Source: an uncultured Erwinia sp. (GTDB lineage Bacteria > Pseudomonadota > Gammaproteobacteria > Enterobacterales > Enterobacteriaceae). From it: a stretch of 64,000 nucleotides of DNA. Positions 46,398-55,461 of the stretch are shown here, in pieces. The translations under genes were made by a program, and so were the position numbers. A model generated the notes under the pieces. The model was given only the letters and a program-made list of their open reading frames with translations, had not been told where the DNA came from and did no database searches. The stretch lies in assembly GCA_913775305.1 (NCBI GenBank), contig CAJYIY010000077.1, forward strand, positions 1-64,000, written 5' to 3'. How positions within the stretch are numbered: the stretch's first letter is position 1; every line of letters begins with the position of its first letter.

Positions 46398-48065
46398 TTA
46401 CTTGCTCATTCGTTTGTACTTAATACGCTTTGGCTCCAGCGCTTCTGCGCCCAGCGTGCGTTTTTTGTACTCTTCGTATTCGGTGAAGTTACCTTCGAAG
46501 AACTCGATCTTACCCTCATCCTGGTAATCCAGAATATGGGTTGCGATACGGTCAAGGAACCAGCGGTCGTGCGAGATCACCATGGCGCAGCCCGGGAACT
46601 CCAGCAGGGCGTTTTCCAGCGCGCGCAGGGTTTCAATATCCAGATCGTTGGTCGGTTCATCCAGCAGCAGCATGTTGCCGCCAACCTGCAGCAGCTTGGC
46701 CAGGTGCAGACGGCCGCGCTCACCGCCGGACAGCTCGCCAACGCGTTTGCCCTGATCGACGCCTTTGAAGTTAAAGCGGCCGACATAGGCGCGGCTTGGC
46801 ATCTCGGTGTTACCGATACGCATAATGTCCTGACCACCGGACACTTCTTCCCACACGGTCTTTGAGTTATCCATGCTGTCACGGAACTGATCGACAGAAG
46901 CCAGCTTCACGGTTTCACCGAGCACGATGCTGCCGGAATCAGGCTGCTCCTGACCGGACATCATGCGGAACAGCGTCGATTTACCCGCACCGTTAGGACC
47001 GATGATGCCCACAATCGCGCCCTTCGGCACGGAGAAGCTCAGATCGTCAATCAGCACGCGGTCGCCATAGGATTTACGCAGGTTGCTGACTTCCAGCACT
47101 TTGTCGCCCAGACGAGCGCCAGGTGGAATAAACAGCTCGTTGGTTTCGTTGCGCTTCTGGTATTCGGTGTTGTTCAGCTCCTCAAAGCGGGCCAGACGCG
47201 CCTTGCCTTTCGACTGCTGGCCTTTGGCACCTTTACGCACCCACTCCAGCTCTTTCTCAATCGACTTGCGGCGTGCGGCTTCGGAGGAGGCTTCCTGTGC
47301 CAGGCGGGCATCTTTCTGCTCCAGCCAGGAGGAGTAGTTGCCTTCCCATGGAATACCTTCGCCACGGTCGAGCTCCAGGATCCAGCCCGCCACGTTATCG
47401 AGGAAGTAACGGTCGTGGGTGATGGCGACCACGGTACCTTCGAAGTCGTGCAGGAAGCGTTCAAGCCAGGCCACGGATTCGGCATCCAGGTGGTTCGTCG
47501 GTTCATCCAGCAGCAGCATGTCGGGTTTTTCCAGCAGCAGGCGGCACAGCGCAACGCGGCGACGTTCACCACCGGAAAGGTTAGCGACTTTGGCATCCCA
47601 GTCCGGCAGACGCAGCGCATCGGCGGCACGTTCCAGCTGGGTATTCAGGTTATGGCCGTCGTGAGCCTGGATAATCTCTTCCAGCACGCCCTGTTCTTTG
47701 GCCAGCTTGTCGAAGTCGGCATCTTCTTCGGCATACAGCGCATAAACTTCATCCAGGCGTTTCAGGGCACCCACGACTTCAGCCACCGCCTCTTCCACCG
47801 ATTCGCGCACGGTGTGTTCCAGATTCAGTTGGGGTTCCTGCGGCAGGTAACCAATTTTGATGCCAGGCTGTGGACGGGCTTCGCCTTCGATCTCTTTATC
47901 AATACCGGCCATGATGCGCAGCAGGGTAGATTTACCCGCGCCGTTCAGGCCAAGTACGCCGATTTTGGCGCCCGGGAAGAAGCTGAGTGAAATATTCTTG
48001 AGGATATGACGCTTCGGCGGCACGACTTTGCCAACGCGATGCATGCTATAGACGAATTGAGCCAC
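46398..48065 (-). CDS. ettA: energy-dependent translational throttle protein EttA (ABC-F)
   Basis: 555 residues, the E. coli length. Two ABC domains: Walker A GLNGAGKST (about 39) and GPNGAGKST (about 354), two LSGGE signatures, and LLLDEPT Walker B pairs. The inter-domain linker and the 'arm' insertion contact the ribosomal E site. EttA gates entry of ribosomes into elongation according to ATP/ADP ratio. The GTG start at 48065 follows GAGG and matches VAQFVYSMHRVGK; 19 upstream in-frame codons are not conserved. Confidence 0.96.
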   Translation of the reverse strand: MAQFVYSMHRVGKVVPPKRHILKNISLSFFPGAKIGVLGLNGAGKSTLLRIMAGIDKEIEGEARPQPGIKIGYLPQEPQLNLEHTVRESVEEAVAEVVGALKRLDEVYALYAEEDADFDKLAKEQGVLEEIIQAHDGHNLNTQLERAADALRLPDWDAKVANLSGGERRRVALCRLLLEKPDMLLLDEPTNHLDAESVAWLERFLHDFEGTVVAITHDRYFLDNVAGWILELDRGEGIPWEGNYSSWLEQKDARLAQEASSEAARRKSIEKELEWVRKGAKGQQSKGKARLARFEELNNTEYQKRNETNELFIPPGARLGDKVLEVSNLRKSYGDRVLIDDLSFSVPKGAIVGIIGPNGAGKSTLFRMMSGQEQPDSGSIVLGETVKLASVDQFRDSMDNSKTVWEEVSGGQDIMRIGNTEMPSRAYVGRFNFKGVDQGKRVGELSGGERGRLHLAKLLQVGGNMLLLDEPTNDLDIETLRALENALLEFPGCAMVISHDRWFLDRIATHILDYQDEGKIEFFEGNFTEYEEYKKRTLGAEALEPKRIKYKRMSK

Positions 48066-48386
48066 GTAGATTGAGCCTCTTAAGGTCTGAGTGAGTAGCA
48101 GGGCGAAATGTTGCCCCTTCAAACCACGAAGTTTAGCTGTTTTCCCCCCTTAATCACAGCCACCTGGCTGCGGCGGAAGAAAATGCCTTCGGCGGTGTGC
48201 TCCGCAATCATACCATGAACGCTGGCCGTGCTGGCCGTGCTGGCTGACTGGAGAGGGTGACGCAGCCGATGGCCTGGTTGAGCGGCCTGTGAGCAGACGT
48301 GATGGATGGCTGCTCATTGGAACGAGGATATTTCCCGTCCGCCATCTGATGGCATGAGATCTGCAATGCTTCCCTGTCTGTTGCTG
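48066..48386. other. 321-bp spacer between ettA and deoR
   Basis: The ettA upstream region and a short direct repeat (GCTGGCCGT twice, about 48222-48245). No gene, terminator with T-tract or RNA element is convincing. Confidence 0.5.
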
Positions 48387-49136
48387 TCAGCCTTGCGGAC
48401 AGATGACGGGGATGCCCAAATCCTGCGGCGGAGCGGCATCGCTAATCAGTCCATCGAAGGCGCTGAGATCGGCGATACGCGCCGGCAGCACCTTGCCGAA
48501 TTTGCTGCTGTCGGCCACCAGCAGCCGCTGACGCGCACGCTGAAGCGCCAGCAGTTTCACCGGTAGCTCGTTCAGGTTGTAGCAGCTGGCTCCCTGTTCT
48601 GAATCCACACCCGCCGCTGAAATAAACGCCTTATCCGGGCAGAGGTTATCCATCACCGACAGCTGGCCCAGCGGGGTGAACATCGCGTTATCCGGGTGGA
48701 ACTCTCCCCCACAAAGGATCACCCGGCAGGCCGGTTTTTCCTTCAGCGCCAGGAAGGTATTGACGGCACAGCAGACGGCGGTAAACGGCAGTTCGTGATC
48801 AATGGCGTCAATAATCCACGGAATGGTGGTGCCGCAGTCAAAATAGATCACCTCATTCGGGTTAATCAGCGCCGCCGCCCGCAGACCGAGCAGACGTTTT
48901 TGTTCAACGTGCTGGCTCATCTGGTCGGAGACAAAGTAGTGGCTCTGATTGCGAATCGGATCGGCAACGATATAGCCACCAAGAAGTACCACCGCGCCGG
49001 ATCCTTCATTCAGATCGCGACGGATGGTCATCTCAGAAACGCCCAACAGCCGGGCCGCTTCTTTCAGATGAATTTTATCGGTGCGCTTCAGCGCCTGGGC
49101 CAGCTTGTTTATGCGCTCGTCGCGCCGGGTTTCCAT
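48387..49136 (-). CDS. deoR: deoxyribose operon repressor DeoR
   Basis: 249 residues (E. coli DeoR 252). N-terminal helix-turn-helix (about 18-45, ending GVSEMTIRRDLNE) and a sugar-isomerase-like effector domain with YFDCGTTIPWIIDAIDHELPF and SKFGKVLPARI. Similarity to E. coli DeoR runs along the whole protein, from METRRDERINKLAQALKR. It represses deoCABD unless deoxyribose-5-phosphate is bound. The operators at 30411-30426 and 30569-30584 are in this window, 18 kb away. Start at 49136 from homology; the earlier in-frame ATG is not conserved. Confidence 0.93.
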   Translation of the reverse strand: METRRDERINKLAQALKRTDKIHLKEAARLLGVSEMTIRRDLNEGSGAVVLLGGYIVADPIRNQSHYFVSDQMSQHVEQKRLLGLRAAALINPNEVIYFDCGTTIPWIIDAIDHELPFTAVCCAVNTFLALKEKPACRVILCGGEFHPDNAMFTPLGQLSVMDNLCPDKAFISAAGVDSEQGASCYNLNELPVKLLALQRARQRLLVADSSKFGKVLPARIADLSAFDGLISDAAPPQDLGIPVICPQG

Positions 49137-49246
49137 GAGGTTTCTTCCATTGTGGCGAATGACGGTAAAGGTCAACGATAACCTGGCCATTTCAGACAAT
49201 TTGCAGTTTACCTTCAACAGGATAGCGCCGCAAATGCTGTATCCTC

Positions 49247-49945
49247 TTAAATGGCTACCAGTCCGCGTACGCCGTCGGCTTCCATATCCTTACCGCGACC
49301 GTGCTGGACAATTTCACCACGCGACATCACCAGATAGCTGTCGGCCAGTTCAGCGGCGAAGTCGTAGAACTGCTCAACCAGCAGGATCGCCATATCACCG
49401 CGTGCGGCAAGGCTGGCGATCACTGCACCGATCTCTTTGATCACCGAAGGCTGGATCCCCTCGGTGGGTTCATCAAGGATCAGCAGCTGAGGTTGACAGG
49501 CCAGCGCCCGTCCGATCGCTAACTGCTGCTGCTGGCCGCCGGAAAGATCGCCACCGCGCCGCTGCTTCATCTCCAGCAGCACCGGGAACAGCTGCCAGAT
49601 CTCCTCCGGGACTTTACCGGCCTGAGCGCCGGAAAAGCGTGACAGCCCCATCAGCAGGTTCTCTTCCACGGTCAGACGGGGGAAAATGTCCCGCCCCTGC
49701 GGCACGTAGGCGATCCCTGACTGCACCCGCTGATGCGGTTTGCGGTTGTTAATCGCCTTATCCTGCCAGCTGATGGTGCCCGATTTCGCCGGGATCAGTC
49801 CCATCAGGCATTTCAGCAGGGTGGTTTTACCCACCCCGTTGCGCCCCAGCAGACAGGTCACTTCGCCCGGACGGGCTTCAAACGACAGGCCACGCAAAAT
49901 ATGGCTGCCGCCGTAATACTGATGCAGTTCTGATACTCTCAACAT
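49247..49945 (-). CDS. urtE: urea ABC transporter ATP-binding subunit UrtE
   Basis: 232 residues: Walker A LLGRNGVGKTT (about 34-44), signature LSGGQQQQLAIGRAL, Walker B LLILDEPTEGIQPS. LivF-type ABC ATPase; the EGIQPS variant following Walker B is characteristic of UrtE. With UrtD it powers the UrtBC permease. Start MLRVSELHQYYGGSHIL by homology. Last gene of the urea operon, beginning one base past urtD; deoR follows in the same direction. Confidence 0.93.
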   Translation of the reverse strand: MLRVSELHQYYGGSHILRGLSFEARPGEVTCLLGRNGVGKTTLLKCLMGLIPAKSGTISWQDKAINNRKPHQRVQSGIAYVPQGRDIFPRLTVEENLLMGLSRFSGAQAGKVPEEIWQLFPVLLEMKQRRGGDLSGGQQQQLAIGRALACQPQLLILDEPTEGIQPSVIKEIGAVIASLAARGDMAILLVEQFYDFAAELADSYLVMSRGEIVQHGRGKDMEADGVRGLVAI

Positions 49946-49946
49946 G

Positions 49947-50738
49947 TCAGCGCCCCAGATAAACGTCAATAACCTGCTCGTTGGCCTGCACCTGGCGTAG
50001 CGATCCTTCTGCCAGCACCTGGCCCTGATGCAGTACCGTAACGTGGTCGGCAATGGTCTCCACAAAGCCCATATCATGCTCCACCACCATCAGCGAATGT
50101 TTTCCGGCGAGGCGGCGAAACAGCTCGGCGGTATATTCGGTTTCCGCATCGGTCATCCCCGCAGCCGGTTCATCCAGCAGCAGCAGATGTGGGTCCTGCA
50201 CCAGCAGCATGCCAATCTCCAGAAACTGTTTCTGCCCGTGAGAGAGCAGCCCGGCGGTACGTTGCCGACTGCTGCCAAGACGCAGCAGCGTTAACACTTC
50301 ATCAATCCGGTCCTGCTGCTCGCCGTTCAGTTTTGCCCGCAGGCAGGCCCAGACGGACTTGTCGGTCTTCAGCGCAATTTCCAGATTTTCAAACACCGTC
50401 AGCGCTTCAAAGACCGTCGGCTTTTGAAATTTTCGGCCAATCCCGATACGGGCGATTTCCGGCGGAGACAGCGTTGTGAGGTCGGTATCCTGGTCGTAAA
50501 TGACCCGGCCATTATCCGGGCGGGTTTTTCCGGTGATCACATCCATCAGCGTGGTTTTTCCGGCGCCGTTGGGGCCGATAATACAGCGCAGTTCACCTAC
50601 GCCAATTTGCAGTGACAGATCGGTCAGCGCCCTGAAGCCGTCAAAGGAGACATTAATCTTGTCCAGCTGCAACACCGGATCGGTTTGCGCACGGTAGCGG
50701 TCGGACGGATGGGGCTGAGTAAACAGCTGTTCAGTCAT
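49947..50738 (-). CDS. urtD: urea ABC transporter ATP-binding subunit UrtD
   Basis: 263 residues of LivG type: Walker A IIGPNGAGKTT (about 54-64), signature LLSHGQKQFLEIGMLL, Walker B LLLLDEPAAGMT. The SHGQ form of the signature, in place of LSGGQ, is typical for UrtD. The ATG at 50738 is preceded by AGGAGG and overlaps the urtC end by 8 bases. Confidence 0.93.
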   Translation of the reverse strand: MTEQLFTQPHPSDRYRAQTDPVLQLDKINVSFDGFRALTDLSLQIGVGELRCIIGPNGAGKTTLMDVITGKTRPDNGRVIYDQDTDLTTLSPPEIARIGIGRKFQKPTVFEALTVFENLEIALKTDKSVWACLRAKLNGEQQDRIDEVLTLLRLGSSRQRTAGLLSHGQKQFLEIGMLLVQDPHLLLLDEPAAGMTDAETEYTAELFRRLAGKHSLMVVEHDMGFVETIADHVTVLHQGQVLAEGSLRQVQANEQVIDVYLGR

Positions 50739-51807
50739 GTTTCCTCCTGCGCAGCAGACCAATAACGCCACGCGGCAGAAACAGCGTAACGAGAATAAAC
50801 ATCAGACCAAGGAAAAACAGCCAGAACTCCGGGAAGGCGACGGTGAACCAGCTTTTCGCGCCGTTAACGATCGCCGCACCCAGCATCGGGCCAATCAGCG
50901 TGCCGCGTCCCCCTAAGGCAACCCAGATAGCGGCCTCAATCGAGTTGGTGGGTGACATTTCGCCGGGGTTGATTATGCCAACCTGTGGCACATACAGCGC
51001 CCCGGCCAGCCCGCACAGCACCGCCGACAGCGTCCAGACAAACAGCTTAAAGCCGCGCGGATCGTAGCCGCAGAACATCAGTCGGTTTTCTGCATCGCGC
51101 ACCGCGGTGAGTACGCGACCAAACTTGCTGCGGGCCAGTGCAAAACCGATGCCCAGGCTGATGACCAGCAGCAGCAAGGTGGCGACAAACAGTCCGATGC
51201 GCGTACCGGTGGTGGTAATGGAGAAGCCGAGCAGGGTGGTAAAACCGGTGAAGCCATTATTACCGCCAAAGCCGGTTTCGTTGCGGAAGAACAGCAGCAT
51301 CCCAGCATAGGTCAGTGCCTGAGTCATGATCGAAAAATAGACCCCTTTGATCTTCGAACGGAAGGCAAACCAGCCGAACACCAGTGCCAGCATCCCCGGG
51401 ACCAGTACGATCAGACACAGCGCCCAGGCGAAGTGCTGCGTCCCCACCCAAAACCACGGCAGTTCGTTCCACGACAGAAACGACATAAAGGCGGGCAGAC
51501 CATCACCTGCTGCCTGACGCATCAGGTACATGCCCATTGCATAGCCACCCAGCGCGAAGAACAGGCCATGACCGAGAGAGAGCAGTCCGGCGTAGCCCCA
51601 CACCAGATCCAGCGCTACGGCCACAACAGCGTAACAAAGAATTTTGCCGATGAGCGTCAGGGTATAGGTGGAGAGTGCCAGCGGATTATCCGCCGGCAGC
51701 AGGGCCAGGAACGGCAGCACCAGCAGGGCCAGCAGCAGTACGGTCCCGAGCCCGAGAGTCAGACGCGGCGCTTTCTGCGCCACGGTTAGCGTCATGGGTT
51801 GCGTCAT
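50731..51807 (-). CDS. urtC: urea ABC transporter permease UrtC
   Basis: 358 residues, LivM-type inner-membrane permease with about 9-10 helices (VWGYAGLLSLGHGLFFALGG and GIINPGEMSPTNSIEAAIWV are recognisable family segments). It pairs with UrtB as the channel. Its ATG overlaps the urtB stop by one base (TGATG), indicating coupling. Confidence 0.93.
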   Translation of the reverse strand: MTQPMTLTVAQKAPRLTLGLGTVLLLALLVLPFLALLPADNPLALSTYTLTLIGKILCYAVVAVALDLVWGYAGLLSLGHGLFFALGGYAMGMYLMRQAAGDGLPAFMSFLSWNELPWFWVGTQHFAWALCLIVLVPGMLALVFGWFAFRSKIKGVYFSIMTQALTYAGMLLFFRNETGFGGNNGFTGFTTLLGFSITTTGTRIGLFVATLLLLVISLGIGFALARSKFGRVLTAVRDAENRLMFCGYDPRGFKLFVWTLSAVLCGLAGALYVPQVGIINPGEMSPTNSIEAAIWVALGGRGTLIGPMLGAAIVNGAKSWFTVAFPEFWLFFLGLMFILVTLFLPRGVIGLLRRRKHD

Positions 51808-53366
51808 CAGTCAATCACCCTTCCTTTAAAGGCGAACAGCCCCTGTGGCCGCTTCTGGATAAACAGCACGATCAGTACGAGGATCAGAATTTTGCCGAGT
51901 ACGGCGCCGATCTGCGGTTCCAGGACTTTGTTGAGAATACCGAGGCCAAGCGCAGCCACCACGGTGCCTGCCAGCTGGCCAACGCCGCCGGTCACCACCA
52001 CCAGGAAGGAGTCGATAATATAACCCTGGCCCAGCTCCGGCCCGACGTTGCCCAGCTGGGAGAGCGCCACGCCGCCGAGTCCGGCAATGCCGGAACCGAG
52101 GCCGAAGGCCAGCATATCGACACGTCCGGTGGGTACGCCGCAGCAGTCGGCCATCGCACGATTCTGCGTGACTGCCCGCACGTTCATCCCCAGGCGGGTT
52201 TTATTCAGCAGCAGCCAGGTCAGTAGCAGCACGCCAACCACAAAGACCATAACGGCCAGGCGGTTGTACGGCAGAACGAGATTAGGCAGCACCTGCATGC
52301 CACCGGAGAGCCAGGCCGGGTTAGCCACTTCCAGGTTCTGCGTACCGAACACGACCCGGACCAGCTGGATCAGCATCAGGCTGATGCCCCAGGTGGCCAG
52401 CAGCGTTTCCAGCGGACGGCCATAAAGATGGCGGATGATAGTCCGTTCCAGTGCCATGCCGATGGCGGCGGTGATAAAGAAGGCGACCGGCAGCGCCAGC
52501 AGCGGATAAAACGCCAGCCACTCCGGCGCAAAGCGCTGAAACAGATTCTGCACCAGCCAGGTGGCATAAGCACCGAGCATCAGCATTTCGCCGTGAGCCA
52601 TGTTAATCACCCCGAGCAGGCCGTAGGTGATAGCCAACCCAAGTGCCGCCAGCAGCAGTACGGAGCCCAGCGACAGGCCGGTGAACGCCTGGCCGAGTAC
52701 CTCGCCCAGCATCAGACGATGGCGGATCTGCTTCAGACTGTCGGCGGCGGCGGCGCGCACACTGGCATCGGCTTCGTTTTGCGGTGACAGCAGGCGCTCC
52801 AGGCTGGCCTGGGTTTGCGGGTCGCTGGTCTCGCCCAGCAGTTTGACCGCCTGTAAACGTACCTGAGGATCGCTGTCACTCAGCTGCAGCCCGGCAACAG
52901 CCTGTGCCAATACCGCGCGGACATCGCTGTTCTGCTCTGCCGCCAGCCGCTGGCGCAGCAGCGGCAGCTGATCGGGTTGGGCATCATTTTGCAGTGCCCG
53001 CGCGGCTTTCAGCCGCGTGGCGGGCTGCGGGCTGACCAGTTGATGGGCGGCGAGCGTGGTGGCAATCATTGTGCGCAGCCGGTTATTCATAAACAGCTTT
53101 TTAGGGGTTCCTGCCGGTGTGGCATTGCCTTCCAGCGGCGTCAGCTGGCCTTTAAGCTGGTTGAACGGCTGCTTGTTCTCGTCGATGACGACGGTTTCAC
53201 TGTGCAGGGCCTGCAACAGCGGCAGGCGGGCAGGGTCCGGTGCAGCGGCCCACTGCTGGAGGATCTTCAGCTGATCGCTGCGGCTGGCGGCGGAAAAGTC
53301 CGCTGCCGGTCCGGCCAGGGCCAGGCATGGCAGGCTCAACAGCAGTATTAGCAGCAATCGCATCAT
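51807..53366 (-). CDS. urtB: urea ABC transporter permease UrtB
   Basis: 519 residues: a signal-peptide-like start (MMRLLLILLLSLPCLALAG), a large N-terminal periplasmic helical-repeat extension (about 20-215, with ALQNDAQPDQLPLLRQRL-type repeats) and the LivH-type permease (about 225-519; GLLGVINMAHGEMLMLGAYA). The long extension is specific to UrtB compared with LivH, which supports a urea transporter rather than branched-chain amino acid transport. 77 bases separate it from urtA. Confidence 0.94.
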   Translation of the reverse strand: MMRLLLILLLSLPCLALAGPAADFSAASRSDQLKILQQWAAAPDPARLPLLQALHSETVVIDENKQPFNQLKGQLTPLEGNATPAGTPKKLFMNNRLRTMIATTLAAHQLVSPQPATRLKAARALQNDAQPDQLPLLRQRLAAEQNSDVRAVLAQAVAGLQLSDSDPQVRLQAVKLLGETSDPQTQASLERLLSPQNEADASVRAAAADSLKQIRHRLMLGEVLGQAFTGLSLGSVLLLAALGLAITYGLLGVINMAHGEMLMLGAYATWLVQNLFQRFAPEWLAFYPLLALPVAFFITAAIGMALERTIIRHLYGRPLETLLATWGISLMLIQLVRVVFGTQNLEVANPAWLSGGMQVLPNLVLPYNRLAVMVFVVGVLLLTWLLLNKTRLGMNVRAVTQNRAMADCCGVPTGRVDMLAFGLGSGIAGLGGVALSQLGNVGPELGQGYIIDSFLVVVTGGVGQLAGTVVAALGLGILNKVLEPQIGAVLGKILILVLIVLFIQKRPQGLFAFKGRVID

Positions 53367-53443
53367 AGTTTGCTCTCTCGCTTATCTCGGGTGCGATGAA
53401 ATTCAGCGGGCCAGGCAGCGCCTGGCCCTGCGGAACGGCTCTG

Positions 53444-54712
53444 TCAGTGCGTGGTTTTTACCGCGTAATCGGGTTTCTTCTCGTTACCGGCGATGTACGG
53501 GCTCCACGGCTGTGCGCGAACCGGTTTGTCGGTCTGCCAGACCACGTTGAACTGACCGTTATCTTCGATTTCACCGATCATGACCGGTTTGTGCAGGTGG
53601 TGGTTGGTTTTGTCCATGGTCAGCGTAAAGCCGTCCGGTGCGGCAAAGGTCTGCCCGGCCATCGCGGCACGCACTTTATCCACATCGGTCGTCCCCGCTT
53701 TCTCTACGGCCTGCGCCCACATATGGATACCGACATAGGTGGCTTCCATCGGGTCGTTAGTGACCACCGTATCGGCGTTCGGCAGCTTGTGCGCTTTGGC
53801 ATAGGCTTTGTAATCCGCGACGAATTTAGCGTTAGCCGGGTTATCCACCGATTCGAAGTAGTTCCACGCGGCCAGATTGCCGACCAGCGGCCTGGTATCA
53901 ATACCGCGCAGCTCCTCTTCTCCAACAGAGAAGGCCACGACCGGTACATCGGTGGCCTTAATGCCCTGGTTCGCCAGCTCTTTGTAGAACGGCACGTTAG
54001 AGTCGCCGTTAATCGTAGAGACCACCGCCGTTTTGCCACCGGCAGAGAACTTTTTGATATTGGAAACGATGGTCTGGTAGTCGCTGTAGCCAAACGGCGT
54101 GTAGACCTCTTCGATATCGCTGTCCTTCACGCCTTTAGCATGCAGGAACGCGCGCAGGATCTTATTGGTGGTGCGCGGATACACGTAGTCAGTACCCAGC
54201 AGGAAGAAGCGTTTTGCCGATCCGCCATCTTCGCTCATCAGATACTCTACCGCCGGGATCGCCTGCTGGTTAGGGGCGGCACCGGTGTAGAACACGTTTG
54301 GCGACATCTCTTCGCCTTCATACTGCACGGGATAAAACAGCAGGCCATTCAGCTCTTCAAACACCGGTAAAACGGACTTGCGTGAAACTGACGTCCAGCA
54401 GCCAAACACGACGGCGGCTTTATCCTGCGTCAGCAGCTGGCGGGCTTTTTCCGCAAACAGCGGCCAGTTAGAGGCGGGATCGACCACCACCGGCTCCAGT
54501 TTTTTGCCCAGCACGCCGCCTTTGGCGTTGATCTCATCAATGGTCATCAGTGCGACATCTTTCAGCGGCGTTTCGGAAATCGCCATGGTGCCGGACAGCG
54601 AGTGCATAATGCCGACTTTAATGGTGTCGGCCGCCTGAGCGCTCCAGGATAGTCCCATGCCAATCACGGTGGCAGAAAGTGCAAAAGCCTTAAGCAATGA
54701 ACGTCTTTTCAT
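53444..54712 (-). CDS. urtA: urea ABC transporter substrate-binding protein UrtA
   Basis: 422 residues: N-terminal signal MKRRSLLKAFALSATV...SAQA (cleavage about residue 27), then a type I periplasmic binding fold (VGIMHSLSGTMAISETPLKD, then GGVLGKKLEPVVVDPASNW), closely matching UrtA/FmdD. It captures urea (short-chain amides in some relatives) in the periplasm at low concentrations. The first residues contain an RR pair, but the rest is a standard Sec-like signal. The start chosen omits 37 unconserved upstream codons. Confidence 0.94.
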   Translation of the reverse strand: MKRRSLLKAFALSATVIGMGLSWSAQAADTIKVGIMHSLSGTMAISETPLKDVALMTIDEINAKGGVLGKKLEPVVVDPASNWPLFAEKARQLLTQDKAAVVFGCWTSVSRKSVLPVFEELNGLLFYPVQYEGEEMSPNVFYTGAAPNQQAIPAVEYLMSEDGGSAKRFFLLGTDYVYPRTTNKILRAFLHAKGVKDSDIEEVYTPFGYSDYQTIVSNIKKFSAGGKTAVVSTINGDSNVPFYKELANQGIKATDVPVVAFSVGEEELRGIDTRPLVGNLAAWNYFESVDNPANAKFVADYKAYAKAHKLPNADTVVTNDPMEATYVGIHMWAQAVEKAGTTDVDKVRAAMAGQTFAAPDGFTLTMDKTNHHLHKPVMIGEIEDNGQFNVVWQTDKPVRAQPWSPYIAGNEKKPDYAVKTTH

Positions 54713-54740
54713 CAGTAATCCCCTGAAATTATTAAAAAGA

Positions 54741-55451
54741 TTATGTAGGTGAAACCGTGTGTAGCCTTGCCTGCTGGAGCATATGCAATGTGATCTTTCT
54801 GACCTCTGCCCTGCTGACGGCAATATGCCCGGTCAGAATGCTTTGGGCCTCCTCGCTTTGCTGATGTCGTACCGCGTTTAAAATTTGTGCGTGTTCGTTA
54901 TAGGTGGCATCAACGCGATCCTCGCGGGTGAAGTCGAGGCGGCGGATGATGCGGATCTTTTCCGTTAACTCACCGTGAATGCGGGCCATTTCCTCGTTGC
55001 CTGTGGTGGAAACCAGCGCTATATGAAAGGCTTCGTCATGCAGGGAAACGGCGAGAAAATCGGCCAGGCGCGGTTCGTCAATCCAGAAGCGCGTCAGCGG
55101 GGCCAGCAGCTCACGACACTGCCGGACGGGAAGGCGACACAGCCTTTTCACCGCCTCGCATTCCAGCACCGTACGCAGGTCGTACAGCGCTTCGAACCAC
55201 GCAAAATCAAACTGGCGGACCTGCCAGCCAAGGCGGCTCCACACCTCGACATAGCCTTCACGCTCCAGGCGAAACAGCGCCTGACGCACCGGGGTACGGC
55301 TTACCGCCATGCGTGTGGCGATTTCACTCTCGCTGAAGCGATCACCCGGCATCAGGCGAAAGTCGAAAATGTCATTTTTCAGCGCGTGATAGACGCGGTC
55401 GGCCAGCACCTCTGGCCGATCCTTGCTGCTTTTCTGCGATGATCCCTGCAT
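54741..55451 (-). CDS. GntR/FCD-family transcriptional regulator of urea use
   Basis: 236 residues: N-terminal winged helix (about 14-80; SESEIATRMAVSRTPVRQALFRLEREGYVE) and an all-helical C-terminal FCD effector domain (about 90-220) with ligand-type His residues (DEAFHIALV, TYNEHAQIL, LTGHIAV). Located inside the atzF-uca-urt operon between uca (10 bases) and urtA (28 bases). It probably senses urea or allophanate and acts at the TGGTATACAA-like site before atzF. Start chosen at 55451 after AAGGATG. Confidence 0.9.
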   Translation of the reverse strand: MQGSSQKSSKDRPEVLADRVYHALKNDIFDFRLMPGDRFSESEIATRMAVSRTPVRQALFRLEREGYVEVWSRLGWQVRQFDFAWFEALYDLRTVLECEAVKRLCRLPVRQCRELLAPLTRFWIDEPRLADFLAVSLHDEAFHIALVSTTGNEEMARIHGELTEKIRIIRRLDFTREDRVDATYNEHAQILNAVRHQQSEEAQSILTGHIAVSRAEVRKITLHMLQQARLHTVSPT

Positions 55452-55461
55452 ATTCACATCC

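Noticed and set aside
48222..48250. Short direct repeat GCTGGCCGT in the ettA-deoR spacer
   Set aside because: Only two to three copies of a short unit, no coding or regulatory context; most likely chance or slippage.
49247..54712. Branched-chain amino acid (Liv) transporter
   Set aside because: Subunit families are related, but the extended UrtB, the SHGQ signature in UrtD, EGIQPS in UrtE and linkage to uca/atzF identify urea transport.
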